Shown here piece by piece: positions 1 through 5,257 of a DNA stretch of 5,593 nt (positions within the stretch are counted from its first letter, which is position 1; each line of letters opens with the position of its first letter). The notes below the pieces were generated by a model that was given only the letters and a program-made list of their open reading frames with translations, was not told where the DNA came from and searched no databases. The stretch spans positions 1 to 5,593 of the forward strand of contig JAKAMA010000181.1 of assembly GCA_021813085.1 (NCBI GenBank), in the 5' to 3' direction. Made by a program: the position numbers and the translations under genes. Origin of the DNA: Chloroflexota bacterium (lineage in GTDB: Bacteria; Chloroflexota; Dehalococcoidia; DSTF01; JACRBR01).

Positions 1-1
1 G

Positions 2-319
2 TACGCGCGCGACACGCAATCGGGGCGTGAGACGGCGCGCTGGCGCCTGCTGGTGGACGAGCTGCGCGCGAACTACCCGACCGTGCCGCCCGGCACGACG
101 ATCTACATCGTCGACGGGCTGTGGACGAACCCGATGGAGCAGTACACGTGGGTGCCCGGCGTCGCGCGCGCGCTGTACGGCGACGCCGTCGCCTTCGACC
201 TGACGGCCGAGGCCTACGCGCAGGGGCAGCAGCCGCCGGGACGCCACGGCCTCTACCTGCGCTGGACGCCCGAGGGCCTGCGCCCGATCGGGGCGGAGCA
301 GGTGATCGCCGGGCGCTGA
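2..319 (+). CDS. C-terminal 105 residues of an unidentified protein (5' end outside window)
   Basis: The frame is open from the first bases of the window to a TGA at 317-319, so this is the tail of a gene that begins to the left. The visible part has no cysteine cluster, no transmembrane segment and no motif I can assign. It has a mixed, globular composition with many Trp and Tyr residues (for example TIYIVDGLWTNPMEQYTW). It also has a predicted beta-strand followed by a Trp/Pro turn, and it ends in IAGR. The pattern recalls the soluble C-terminal part of large membrane glycosyltransferase-like proteins of GC-rich bacteria, but that is only an impression. It ends 28 bases before the stop of the convergent Nif3 gene. 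Coding is likely because codon third positions are strongly GC-rich and the frame has no stop. Confidence 0.75.
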   Translation, partial: YARDTQSGRETARWRLLVDELRANYPTVPPGTTIYIVDGLWTNPMEQYTWVPGVARALYGDAVAFDLTAEAYAQGQQPPGRHGLYLRWTPEGLRPIGAEQVIAGR

Positions 320-339
320 GCGGCGGGTCGCCGGTCGGC

Positions 340-357
340 CGTCTTCGTCAGAAGACG
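340..357. other. 7-bp inverted repeat with 4-base loop over the Nif3 stop codon
   Basis: CGTCTTC (340-346) and GAAGACG (351-357) are perfect inverted copies. The loop GTCA contains the Nif3 stop codon, which reads TGA on the minus strand (350-348). It lies in the junction between two convergent genes, where a bidirectional terminator could sit. No T-run follows on either strand, so it is not a canonical intrinsic terminator. Confidence 0.4.
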
Positions 358-1109
358 TCGCTGGATTCGGCGATGAACTCCCACGGGATCTGGGCTTCGT
401 CGGCGATGCGCCGGCCGAGGGCCTGGATGCCGGGCGCCTCGGTCGCCTGGTGGGTGCCGAAGATCAGGTTCATCTCCGTCTCTTTGGCGAAGAGCCGCGT
501 GAACATGCTGCCCTCGCCCGTCAGATAGGTGTCGCAGCCGAGGCGGCGTGCCTCGTCCATGTCGCCGGTGTTGCCGCCGGCGCCCGTGACGATGGCGACG
601 CGCCCGAACGACGGCGCGTGCTGGTACGCCTCGACCTGCACGCCGAGCCGCGCCGACGCGCGCTGGATCAGCTCCGCGAGCGTACCGTCCGTCGTGCCGA
701 TGACGCCGGCGTGCCCGCCGTGGTACTCGCCGAAGGTGGCATCGACCGCGATGCCGAGCAGCTCTGCCAGCACCCAGCCGTTGCCGAACGTCGGCGCGCA
801 GTCGAGCGAGGCGTGGGCGGCGTAGAGCGAGATGCCGGCGGCCTCGAGCGCGAGGAGCTTCTCCTGCCGCAAGTGGCGGTCGGTGTCCTCCCACGGCGGG
901 TGGTGGACGACGAGCAGTTGCGCGCCCGCCTTCGCCGCGCCGACGATCGTGGTGATGGAGGTGTTGACGGCGACGGCGAGCTTCGTGACGCCGGGGCCGG
1001 CGCGATAGAGCAGGCCGTTGGCGCCGGGCTCGGCGGCCGCGTACGCGCGCACGTCGAGCAGCTCGTCGAGAAACGTGGTGATGTCGTCGAGGGAGGCGTT
1101 CGCATGCAT
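348..1109 (-). CDS. Nif3-like dinuclear metal-centre protein (DUF34/NIF3 family)
   Basis: This is a 253-residue member of the Nif3/YbgI family, which form toroidal hexamers with a two-metal site in each subunit. The cellular role is unsettled; some members are annotated as GTP cyclohydrolase 1 type 2. The family ligands known from E. coli YbgI can all be placed: His69-His70 in VVHHPPWED, Asp103 in YAAHASLDCA, and His220 with Glu224 in GTHQATE. NGLLY near residue 31 matches the family's N-terminal NGL(Q)V element. TGEGSMFTRL near residue 195 matches the TGE/TGD segment before the last ligands. The length matches the short YbgI form, so the PII-like insert found in longer Firmicutes homologues is absent. 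The ATG start gives the expected N-terminus, but the ribosome site before it is poor. It lies 75 bases downstream of darA on the same strand, and the two could share a transcript. Confidence 0.93.
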   Translation of the reverse strand: MHANASLDDITTFLDELLDVRAYAAAEPGANGLLYRAGPGVTKLAVAVNTSITTIVGAAKAGAQLLVVHHPPWEDTDRHLRQEKLLALEAAGISLYAAHASLDCAPTFGNGWVLAELLGIAVDATFGEYHGGHAGVIGTTDGTLAELIQRASARLGVQVEAYQHAPSFGRVAIVTGAGGNTGDMDEARRLGCDTYLTGEGSMFTRLFAKETEMNLIFGTHQATEAPGIQALGRRIADEAQIPWEFIAESSDVF

Positions 1110-1152
1110 GCGTGAATGCTGGCTCGTTGAGAGTGAACAGGGGTGTAGCCGG

Positions 1153-1181
1153 ACTATGGACTATTCACTATCAACTGACAA
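1153..1181 (-). promoter_or_regulatory. Candidate promoter for the Nif3 gene
   Basis: On the minus strand TTGTCA (1181-1176) and CATAGT (1158-1153) are separated by 17 bases. This is a reasonable sigma-70-like pair in a short AT-rich island of otherwise GC-rich DNA. A transcript starting near 1146 would have a leader of about 37 bases before the Nif3 ATG. The pair lies wholly within the ACT heptad array, so the match may be a by-product of that repeat. Confidence 0.35.
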
Positions 1182-1187
1182 CTTCTA
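1153..1187. repeat. Five-unit degenerate 7-bp tandem array (ACTATNN)
   Basis: Units start with ACT exactly every seven bases: ACTATGG (1153), ACTATTC (1160), ACTATCA (1167), ACTGACA (1174) and ACTTCTA (1181). Three of the five begin ACTAT. The last unit contains the darA stop codon (1187-1185 on the minus strand), so the array begins exactly where darA ends. Its AT content stands out from both neighbours. Confidence 0.6.
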
Positions 1188-1529
1188 CGTCTTCTCGAAC
1201 CGCTCGACGTCCAGCACGAAGAGGATGGCGCCGCCGGTGCGCACCTCGATCGGCTCCTGCAGCACGGAGCCTTCGCCGAAGAACGGCAGCGTCTGCACCG
1301 GCACGTACTCGGTGCGCGCGGAGCATTCGAGGTGCACCATGGCGACGATCTGGTCCACCTCGTTCGCCTCGACGCCGGAGAGGATCGTGGCGTTGCCCTT
1401 GCGCATGAAGCCGCCGGTGCTGCTGATCTTCGTCGCCGGGTAGCCCTGCTCGACGAGCTTCCGGGTGAGCTTCTCGGCGTCGGCGTCCGAGGTGATGATG
1501 ACGACGAGCTTGAGCTGTCCCTCCTGCAC
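1185..1529 (-). CDS. darA: Cyclic-di-AMP receptor, PII-like (DarA/PstA family)
   Basis: This is a 114-residue PII-like signalling protein expected to form a cytoplasmic trimer that binds cyclic di-AMP between subunits. It should not be confused with the phosphate permease PstA. The family core is clear: KLVVIITSD at the N-terminus, then ATKISSTGGFMRKGN, then ILSGV, with GGAILFVLDVERF near the end. By recalled alignment with S. aureus PstA, ligand-site residues Thr28, Gly35, Phe36, Asn41 and Gly47 correspond to Thr33, Gly40, Phe41, Asn46 and Gly52. Leu37 is replaced by Met42 and Arg26 by Pro31. I chose the GTG at 1529 because GGGAGG precedes it by four bases and it gives nearly the usual length of about 109. 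An ATG at 1544 with a weaker GGAG is possible. The ATG at 1562 would overlap the -10 box. The partner protein of this family is unknown. Confidence 0.92.
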   Translation of the reverse strand: MQEGQLKLVVIITSDADAEKLTRKLVEQGYPATKISSTGGFMRKGNATILSGVEANEVDQIVAMVHLECSARTEYVPVQTLPFFGEGSVLQEPIEVRTGGAILFVLDVERFEKT

Positions 1530-1539
1530 GGCACCTCCC
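1530..1539 (-). promoter_or_regulatory. Ribosome binding site deciding the darA GTG start
   Basis: On the minus strand GGGAGG (1539-1534) lies four bases before GTG at 1529-1527. The context, GGAGGTGCC followed by GTG, resembles the sites of glyQS and the CoA-transferase gene. The spacing is slightly short, so the ATG at 1544 with GGAG at 1556-1553 remains an alternative. Confidence 0.5.
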
Positions 1540-1560
1540 TGCATGCGCGTTGCTCCGGGC

Positions 1561-1590
1561 ATCGTATGGCGGTGCCGGAAGGGGTGTCAA
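1561..1590 (-). promoter_or_regulatory. Promoter of darA
   Basis: On the minus strand a perfect TTGACA (1590-1585) is followed after 18 bases by TACGAT (1566-1561), which matches the -10 consensus at four of six positions including both TA and the final T. Transcription would start near 1554 and give a leader of about 25 bases before the GTG at 1529. This placement rules out the upstream ATG at 1562, which would lie in the -10 box. The tandem heptamers abut the -35 box with two bases between them. Confidence 0.55.
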
Positions 1591-1592
1591 CC

Positions 1593-1656
1593 GGTCGCAG
1601 GTCGCAGGTCGCAGGTCGCAGGGAGCAGATGGCGCAGGGCGCAGGGGGTGGGCGCA
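1593..1656. repeat. Tandem heptamer array GGTCGCA x4 with degenerate continuation
   Basis: Four exact copies of GGTCGCA occupy 1593-1620 without spacers. On the minus strand they read TGCGACC and end two bases before the darA -35 box. Decayed relatives continue to the right: GAGCA at 1623-1627 and GGCGCA at 1631, 1638 and 1651. The array lies between the divergent darA and glyQS genes. It could be a replication-slippage tract or a set of binding sites for a regulator. Confidence 0.85.
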
Positions 1657-1699
1657 GGTCCGCGGTCGCGGTCGATACGTGGTACGGACTTCCCGCCTA

Positions 1700-1726
1700 C
1701 TGACGGCGTGCGGCGTCTGTTACCCT
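1700..1726 (+). promoter_or_regulatory. Weak candidate promoter for glyQS
   Basis: CTGACG (1700-1705) and TACCCT (1721-1726) with a 15-base spacer are the best sigma-70-like pair I can find upstream of glyQS. The spacing is short and the -10 match is only TA---T. I see no T-box leader features, so this remains a weak suggestion. Confidence 0.22.
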
Positions 1727-1772
1727 GCGCTGCAAGTCGGCGACCGCCCGGGGTGCGTCGCGGCTGAGTCAT

Positions 1773-1797
1773 CGCCCACCCAGGGCGGGAGGTTCAC
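1773..1797 (+). promoter_or_regulatory. glyQS ribosome binding site with a small hairpin just before it
   Basis: GGGAGG (1787-1792) stands five bases before the GTG start at 1798, a near-ideal site. Directly upstream CGCCC (1773-1777) and GGGCG (1783-1787) can form a five-pair hairpin with loop ACCCA. Its right arm touches the first base of the ribosome site, so it could influence initiation slightly. In DNA this GC-rich such a stem may be chance. Confidence 0.6.
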
Positions 1798-3150
1798 GTG
1801 ACGGACAAGAAGGGCGGCGACGCCGCTGGTGACGCGCGCGTCGATATGGAGACGCTGGTCTCCCTCTGCAAGCGGCGCGGCTTCATCTTCCAGAGCAGCG
1901 AGATCTACGGCGGCCTGGCGGGCGCCTGGGACTACGGCCCGCTCGGCGTCGAGATGAAGAACAACGTCAAGCGGGCGTGGTGGCGGGCCAACGTGCAGGA
2001 GCGCGACGACATGGTCGGGCTCGATGCCGCCATCCTCATGCACCCGGAGGTCTGGCGCGCCAGCGGCCACCTCGATACGTTCACCGACCCGATGGTGGAC
2101 TGCCGCGCCTGCAAGTCGCGCTTCCGCGCCGACGAGCTGGATTCGGACGTCTGCCCGTCGTGCGGGCAGCGGGGCACCTTCACCGAGCCGCGCATGTTCA
2201 ACCTCATGCTGCGGACATTCGTCGGGCCGGTGCAGGACGACGCGGCGACCGTCTACCTGCGTCCGGAGACGGCGGCGGGCATCTTCGTCAACTTCGAGAA
2301 TGTGCTGACGACGACGCGCCGCAAGCTGCCCTTCGGCGTCGCGCAGGTCGGCAAGTCGTTCCGCAACGAGATCACGCCGCGCAACTTCATCTTCCGCACG
2401 CGCGAGTTCGAGCAGATGGAGATCGAGTACTTCTGCCATCCCGAGGACGCGGCGCGCCTGCACGCGCAGTGGATGCGCGACCGCATGGCGTGGTACGCGC
2501 GTTTCGGCATGAAGGCGGACCGGCTGCGGCTGCGCGCGCACACACCGGACGAGCTGTCGCATTACTCGAGCGCGACCTCCGACGTCGAGTACCTGTTTCC
2601 CATCGGCTGGGCGGAGCTCGAGGGCATCGCCAATCGCGGCAACTTCGACCTGACGCAGCACGCCAAGTTCAGCGGCAAGGACCTGAACTACTACGACGAC
2701 GAGCGCAAGGAGCACATCGTGCCGCACGTCATCGAGCCGTCGCTCGGCGTCGACCGCTGCCTGCTGGCGTTCCTCGCGGACGCGTACGACGAGGAGGTCG
2801 ACGAGAAGGGCGAGAAGCGCGTGGTGCTGCGGCTGCACCCCCAGATCGCGCCGGTCAAGGTGGCCGTGCTGCCGCTCAGCCGCAACGAGAAGCTGACCCC
2901 GACGGCGCGCGATGTCTACGCGCGCGTGCGCATGCACTGGATGACGCAGTACGACGACGCGCAGAGCATCGGCCGGCGCTACCGTCGCCAGGACGAGATC
3001 GGGACGCCGCTGTGCGTCACGGTGGACTTCCAGACCGTCGAGGAGGACCAGGCCGTGACCATCCGCGAGCGTGACAGCATGGCGCAGGTGCGCGTGCCGA
3101 TCGCCGGGCTGGTGGAAGCGCTGCGCGAGCGGCTGGTCGACGTGGGGTGA
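1798..3150 (+). CDS. glyQS: Glycyl-tRNA synthetase, single-chain class II type
   Basis: This enzyme charges tRNA-Gly with glycine using ATP, in the cytoplasm, as an alpha2 dimer. At 450 residues it matches the bacterial single-chain type, not the alpha2beta2 GlyQ/GlyS type. The N-terminal signature GGLAGAWDYGPLG (about 38-50) is present, followed by the motif 1 region around LMHPEVWRASGH (80-91). A zinc-binding insertion has Cys102, Cys105, Cys119 and Cys122. Motif 2 is FRNEITPR at 188-195 with FRTREFEQME at 199-208. Motif 3 is EPSLGVDR at 313-320 with Arg320. The anticodon-binding domain runs from about 350 to the end (APVKVAVLPL, then IGRRYRRQDEIGTPLCVTVDF). The GTG start has GGGAGG five bases upstream. 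Three consecutive in-frame TGA codons close the gene (3148-3156). No frameshift or missing catalytic motif is seen. Confidence 0.98.
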   Translation: MTDKKGGDAAGDARVDMETLVSLCKRRGFIFQSSEIYGGLAGAWDYGPLGVEMKNNVKRAWWRANVQERDDMVGLDAAILMHPEVWRASGHLDTFTDPMVDCRACKSRFRADELDSDVCPSCGQRGTFTEPRMFNLMLRTFVGPVQDDAATVYLRPETAAGIFVNFENVLTTTRRKLPFGVAQVGKSFRNEITPRNFIFRTREFEQMEIEYFCHPEDAARLHAQWMRDRMAWYARFGMKADRLRLRAHTPDELSHYSSATSDVEYLFPIGWAELEGIANRGNFDLTQHAKFSGKDLNYYDDERKEHIVPHVIEPSLGVDRCLLAFLADAYDEEVDEKGEKRVVLRLHPQIAPVKVAVLPLSRNEKLTPTARDVYARVRMHWMTQYDDAQSIGRRYRRQDEIGTPLCVTVDFQTVEEDQAVTIRERDSMAQVRVPIAGLVEALRERLVDVG

Positions 3151-3155
3151 TGATG

Positions 3156-3171
3156 AGCGCCGGGGCGCGCT
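3156..3171 (+). terminator. Small GC hairpin after glyQS, possible weak terminator
   Basis: AGCGC (3156-3160) and GCGCT (3167-3171) pair with a six-base loop just after the last of the three stop codons. An alternative stem pairs GCGCC (3157-3161) with GGCGC (3164-3168), although that loop would be too tight. No T-run follows. Confidence 0.22.
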
Positions 3172-3193
3172 GAGGTTGCGTGCGGTCCCGGCT

Positions 3194-3427
3194 TCACGCT
3201 GCCGGCGGCGCCGGCAGCTCGATACCGCAGTGCCCGCAGCGGGTGGAGCCGGCGGGCGGCAGCGGGACGCCGCAGCCCGGGCAGCGGGTGGCGAGGCGCG
3301 TCGCGCAGTGGGCGCAGAACTGCCAGTCCGGCTTGATCTGGGCGCGGCAGGCGGGGCATTCGCCCCTCAGCGCCTCGTACGCCAGCGCGATCCGCTCTGG
3401 TTGCTGGTTGTCCGGGTCTTCGGCCAT
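3194..3427 (-). CDS. Small double zinc-ribbon protein of unknown function
   Basis: This 77-residue soluble protein has two CxxC...CxxC zinc ribbons in tandem. Cys24/Cys27 pair with Cys38/Cys41 (ECPAC ... FCAHC), and Cys49/Cys52 pair with Cys64/Cys67 (RCPGC ... RCGHC). This is the double zinc-ribbon (DZR) pattern. A short charged helix (about 10-21) precedes the ribbons and a Pro/Ala tail follows. Such modules usually bind a protein or nucleic acid partner, but nothing here identifies it. I chose the ATG at 3427, which has AGGTGG five bases upstream; a GTG at 3436 would add three residues and has a worse site. The gene converges on glyQS, with 43 bases between the stops, and has no same-strand neighbour nearby to suggest an operon. 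Confidence 0.8.
   Translation of the reverse strand: MAEDPDNQQPERIALAYEALRGECPACRAQIKPDWQFCAHCATRLATRCPGCGVPLPPAGSTRCGHCGIELPAPPAA
3198..3218. other. Perfect 9-bp inverted repeat inside the end of the zinc-ribbon gene
   Basis: GCTGCCGGC (3198-3206) and GCCGGCAGC (3210-3218) are exact inverted copies with loop GGC. The stem is entirely within the last codons of the zinc-ribbon gene, where it encodes the Pro/Ala tail, and lies 48 bases past the glyQS stop. It may stop transcription from both convergent genes, though no T-run follows on either side. Confidence 0.5.
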
Positions 3428-3757
3428 GGCACCCACCTGCCTTCGATGTGTCTGCTGCCATCATCACGCCGCTGGCGCGCCGGAGGCAAGGGCCGCCCGG
3501 GCCAACGTTGCGCGTCCGGGACGGTCATGGGGAGCGGGCCGTGAGGGTCCAGGCTCGGACGGCGGCGGCCGCCTGCGCGGGCGGAGGACGTGGCAGTGTG
3601 GCACGCCGGGGGACGGAGCTGAGGCTCCTCGCCACGGCGATGGGCCGTGCACGGCGGGCGGTGGGTGCCGCACGCGCGGGCCGCGTACGGGGCAGGCCTA
3701 CAGACAGACGGACAGGTCAGACCTGTCCCTATGGTTGGGGGCAGTGCTTGCCGGCGG
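3428..3757. other. Non-coding gap between the zinc-ribbon and CoA-transferase genes
   Basis: No frame in this 330-base stretch gives a believable protein; the open frames are Arg/Ala-rich by-products of high GC. It should hold the zinc-ribbon promoter (right side of that gene) and the 3' end of CoA-transferase transcripts, but I find no convincing -10/-35 pair. Contents are a small hairpin, GGAGC (3615-3619) with GCTCC (3624-3628), and a 19-bp palindrome at 3710-3728. A direct repeat TGCCGGCGG at 3749-3757 and 3761-3769 straddles the CoA-transferase stop codon. Confidence 0.6.
3710..3728. repeat. 19-bp perfect palindrome GGACAGGTC-A-GACCTGTCC
   Basis: Two 9-base arms are exact reverse complements around a single central A. 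It lies 30 bases past the end of the CoA-transferase gene, just after a CAGACAGACGGACAG stretch. The geometry, long arms with an odd centre, suits a dimeric DNA-binding protein better than an RNA hairpin. It could equally be one copy of a dispersed palindromic repeat. Confidence 0.7.
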
Positions 3758-5056
3758 CTATGCCGGCGGTGAGCCGACGATGCCGCGCGCGCGCAGGTCC
3801 TCGATGCGGGCGTCGTCGTAGCCCAGCTCGCGCAGCACCTCGTCGGTGTGCTGGCCGAGCGTCGGCGAGGGCCCGTGGACGGCGAGCGGCGTCTCGCTCA
3901 TCTGGATCATCGGCCCCGCCATGCGCACGGGCCCCATCAGCGGGTGGTCAACGCTGACGACGTAGCCGTTCTCGAGCACCTGCTCGTCGTCGAGCAGCTC
4001 TTCGGTGAAGCGCAGCGGGCCGGCCGGCACGCCGGCGGCGTCGAGGATGGCCAGCCATGCTTCGGTGGCCTTCGCGGCGAAGATCGCCTCGGCCTGCGCC
4101 ACGAGGTGCTTGCCGTACTGCTGCACGTTGGGGTCTGCGGGGTCGATCTCGTCCGGGTGCTTGCCGATGCGCCAGTCCTCGAGCCCGATCGCGGCGAGCA
4201 GCTTGACGCGCAGCGGCGTGCTCAGGCAGCCCACGGCGATGAAGCCATCGGCCGTCTTGTAGCAGCGATAGTAGATGTTGCCGATCGCCGGGCGCACGGC
4301 GAGCATGACGTCGAGCTGCTCCTTGTACGAGCCCCCGTTGTGTCGCAGCTCGTCGACCTTCGCGAGCGCCTCCTCGCGCTGCTCCGCGTCGACCGCCTCG
4401 ATCGACATGAAGCGTGTGCCCTGGATCGCCAGCGCGCTCGCCATCAGCGTCGTGTCGATGCGCTGGCCGTGGCCGCGGCGCTCGCGCGCGTAGAGCGCGG
4501 CGCAGATGCCCCAGGCGATGGCGACGCCGGTCGAGATGTCGGCCGAGGGGAGCGCGTTGACGAGAGGCACGCCGTCCTCCTGGCGCCCTTCGACCGACAT
4601 CAGCCCTGTGACGGCCTGCGCGATCAGGTCGTAGCCGGGGCGGTGCGCGTAGGGCCCTTTGCGGCCGAAGGCGGTGTTGTCGCAGTAGATCAGGCGCGGG
4701 TTCATCGCCGACAGCGTCGCGTAGTCGATGCCGAGCTTGGCGGCGACGTCCGGGCGGTAGTTGACGATGACGGCGTCCATGTCCGGCACGAGCCGGTGGA
4801 TGATCTCACGCCCCTCCGGCGCGTTCAGGTCGAGGGCGATGCCGCGCTTGCCGCGGTTGAGGGAGATGTAGCCGCGGCCCTCGCGCAGGCCGAGCGGCTG
4901 GTAGCCGCGCCAGGGGTCGCCCGCCGGCGGCTCGACCTTGATGATGTCGGCGCCCATGTCGGAGAGCAGCGTGCCGGCGAACGGCGCGGCGATGATCTCC
5001 GAGAACTCGAGCACGCGCACGCCCGCCAGCGGCCCCGGGTGTCCATCGGTCCCCAC
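3758..5056 (-). CDS. CoA-transferase family III (CaiB/BaiF)
   Basis: This 432-residue enzyme moves coenzyme A between carboxylic acids through an aspartyl-CoA anhydride. Relatives act on oxalate, carnitine and aromatic acids, or are alpha-methylacyl-CoA racemases; the substrate here cannot be told from sequence. Family features in order are LAGVRVLEFSEIIAAPFAG (10-28), LLSDMGADIIKVEPPAGDPWR (30-50), LNRGKRGIALDL (66-77) and RPGYDLIAQAVTGLM (139-153). The predicted catalytic residue is Asp173 in SADISTG, followed by GHGQRIDTTL (195-204). NGGS near 240 may correspond to the mobile glycine loop of formyl-CoA transferase. The GTG at 5056 is chosen because GGAGG lies five bases upstream and the usual N-terminus follows. 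An in-frame upstream extension exists but would cross the promoter. No acyl-CoA dehydrogenase or ligase gene lies beside it, so it appears monocistronic. Confidence 0.95.
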   Translation of the reverse strand: MGTDGHPGPLAGVRVLEFSEIIAAPFAGTLLSDMGADIIKVEPPAGDPWRGYQPLGLREGRGYISLNRGKRGIALDLNAPEGREIIHRLVPDMDAVIVNYRPDVAAKLGIDYATLSAMNPRLIYCDNTAFGRKGPYAHRPGYDLIAQAVTGLMSVEGRQEDGVPLVNALPSADISTGVAIAWGICAALYARERRGHGQRIDTTLMASALAIQGTRFMSIEAVDAEQREEALAKVDELRHNGGSYKEQLDVMLAVRPAIGNIYYRCYKTADGFIAVGCLSTPLRVKLLAAIGLEDWRIGKHPDEIDPADPNVQQYGKHLVAQAEAIFAAKATEAWLAILDAAGVPAGPLRFTEELLDDEQVLENGYVVSVDHPLMGPVRMAGPMIQMSETPLAVHGPSPTLGQHTDEVLRELGYDDARIEDLRARGIVGSPPA

Positions 5057-5066
5057 GTGCACCTCC
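5057..5066 (-). promoter_or_regulatory. Ribosome binding site deciding the CoA-transferase GTG start
   Basis: On the minus strand GGAGG (5066-5062) is followed by TGCAC and then GTG at 5056-5054. The 13-base block GGAGGTGCACGTG differs from the glyQS block GGAGGTTCACGTG at one base, which strongly supports this start over any upstream one. Confidence 0.75.
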
Positions 5067-5100
5067 GCGTTCCGCCCCGCGATGCTTGAAATGTGGCGTG

Positions 5101-5129
5101 AGTATATAGCGGCGGCGCGATGGGTTGAA
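5101..5129 (-). promoter_or_regulatory. Promoter of the CoA-transferase gene
   Basis: On the minus strand TTCAAC (5129-5124) and TATACT (5106-5101) are 17 bases apart. The -10 box matches consensus at five of six positions and lies in the only TA-rich patch of the region. Transcription would start near 5094, leaving a leader of about 38 bases that contains the GGAGG site. Confidence 0.55.
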
Positions 5130-5144
5130 GGGTGCTGGCGTGTG

Positions 5145-5215
5145 CCGGGACGAGCGTCGGGATCGTCGGGATCGAAGGACGCCGCCGGTGCGCTACGCCG
5201 GCAGGCTCGTCCCGG
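5145..5215. repeat. Nested inverted repeat A with 11-bp perfect outer arms
   Basis: CCGGGACGAGC (5145-5155) and GCTCGTCCCGG (5205-5215) are exact inverted copies 49 bases apart. Inside are a tandem direct repeat of TCGGGATCG (5157-5165 and 5166-5174) and a smaller stem, CCGGTG loop CGCTA CGCCGG, with one G-T pair. The 71-base unit could be a small dispersed repeat element or a structured RNA. Confidence 0.65.
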
Positions 5216-5257
5216 ACGGGCCATACGCGTCACGTGCACTCACGCTCATTGGGAAAC

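Noticed and set aside
1530..1562. Longer darA start at the ATG ending at 1562
   Set aside because: It would overlap the -10 box of the best promoter, has no ribosome site, and adds residues the family lacks.
1593..1620. CRISPR-like array
   Set aside because: The units are seven bases long and directly adjacent, with no spacers and no cas genes nearby.
1563..1797. T-box riboswitch in front of glyQS
   Set aside because: I see no T-box consensus, specifier loop or antiterminator/terminator pair. Only a five-pair stem precedes the ribosome site.
1720..2937. 405-codon open frame on the minus strand across glyQS
   Set aside because: It is antisense to a complete synthetase with all class II motifs. 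Its translation is Arg/Ala/Val-rich with no domain, as expected from high third-position GC.
3448..3757. Small genes in the gap between the zinc-ribbon and CoA-transferase genes
   Set aside because: The frames give Arg/Ala-rich sequences without motifs, and none has a good ribosome site or a believable amino-acid pattern.
3848..5089. 413-codon open frame on the plus strand across the CoA-transferase gene
   Set aside because: The opposite strand encodes a full CaiB/BaiF enzyme with its catalytic Asp. The plus-strand translation is low-complexity and has no recognisable fold.
5057..5239. 61-residue N-terminal extension of the CoA-transferase
   Set aside because: The extension is Arg/Ala/Pro-rich, unlike the family, and crosses the TATACT promoter. 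The GTG at 5056 has an excellent ribosome site and the normal family N-terminus.
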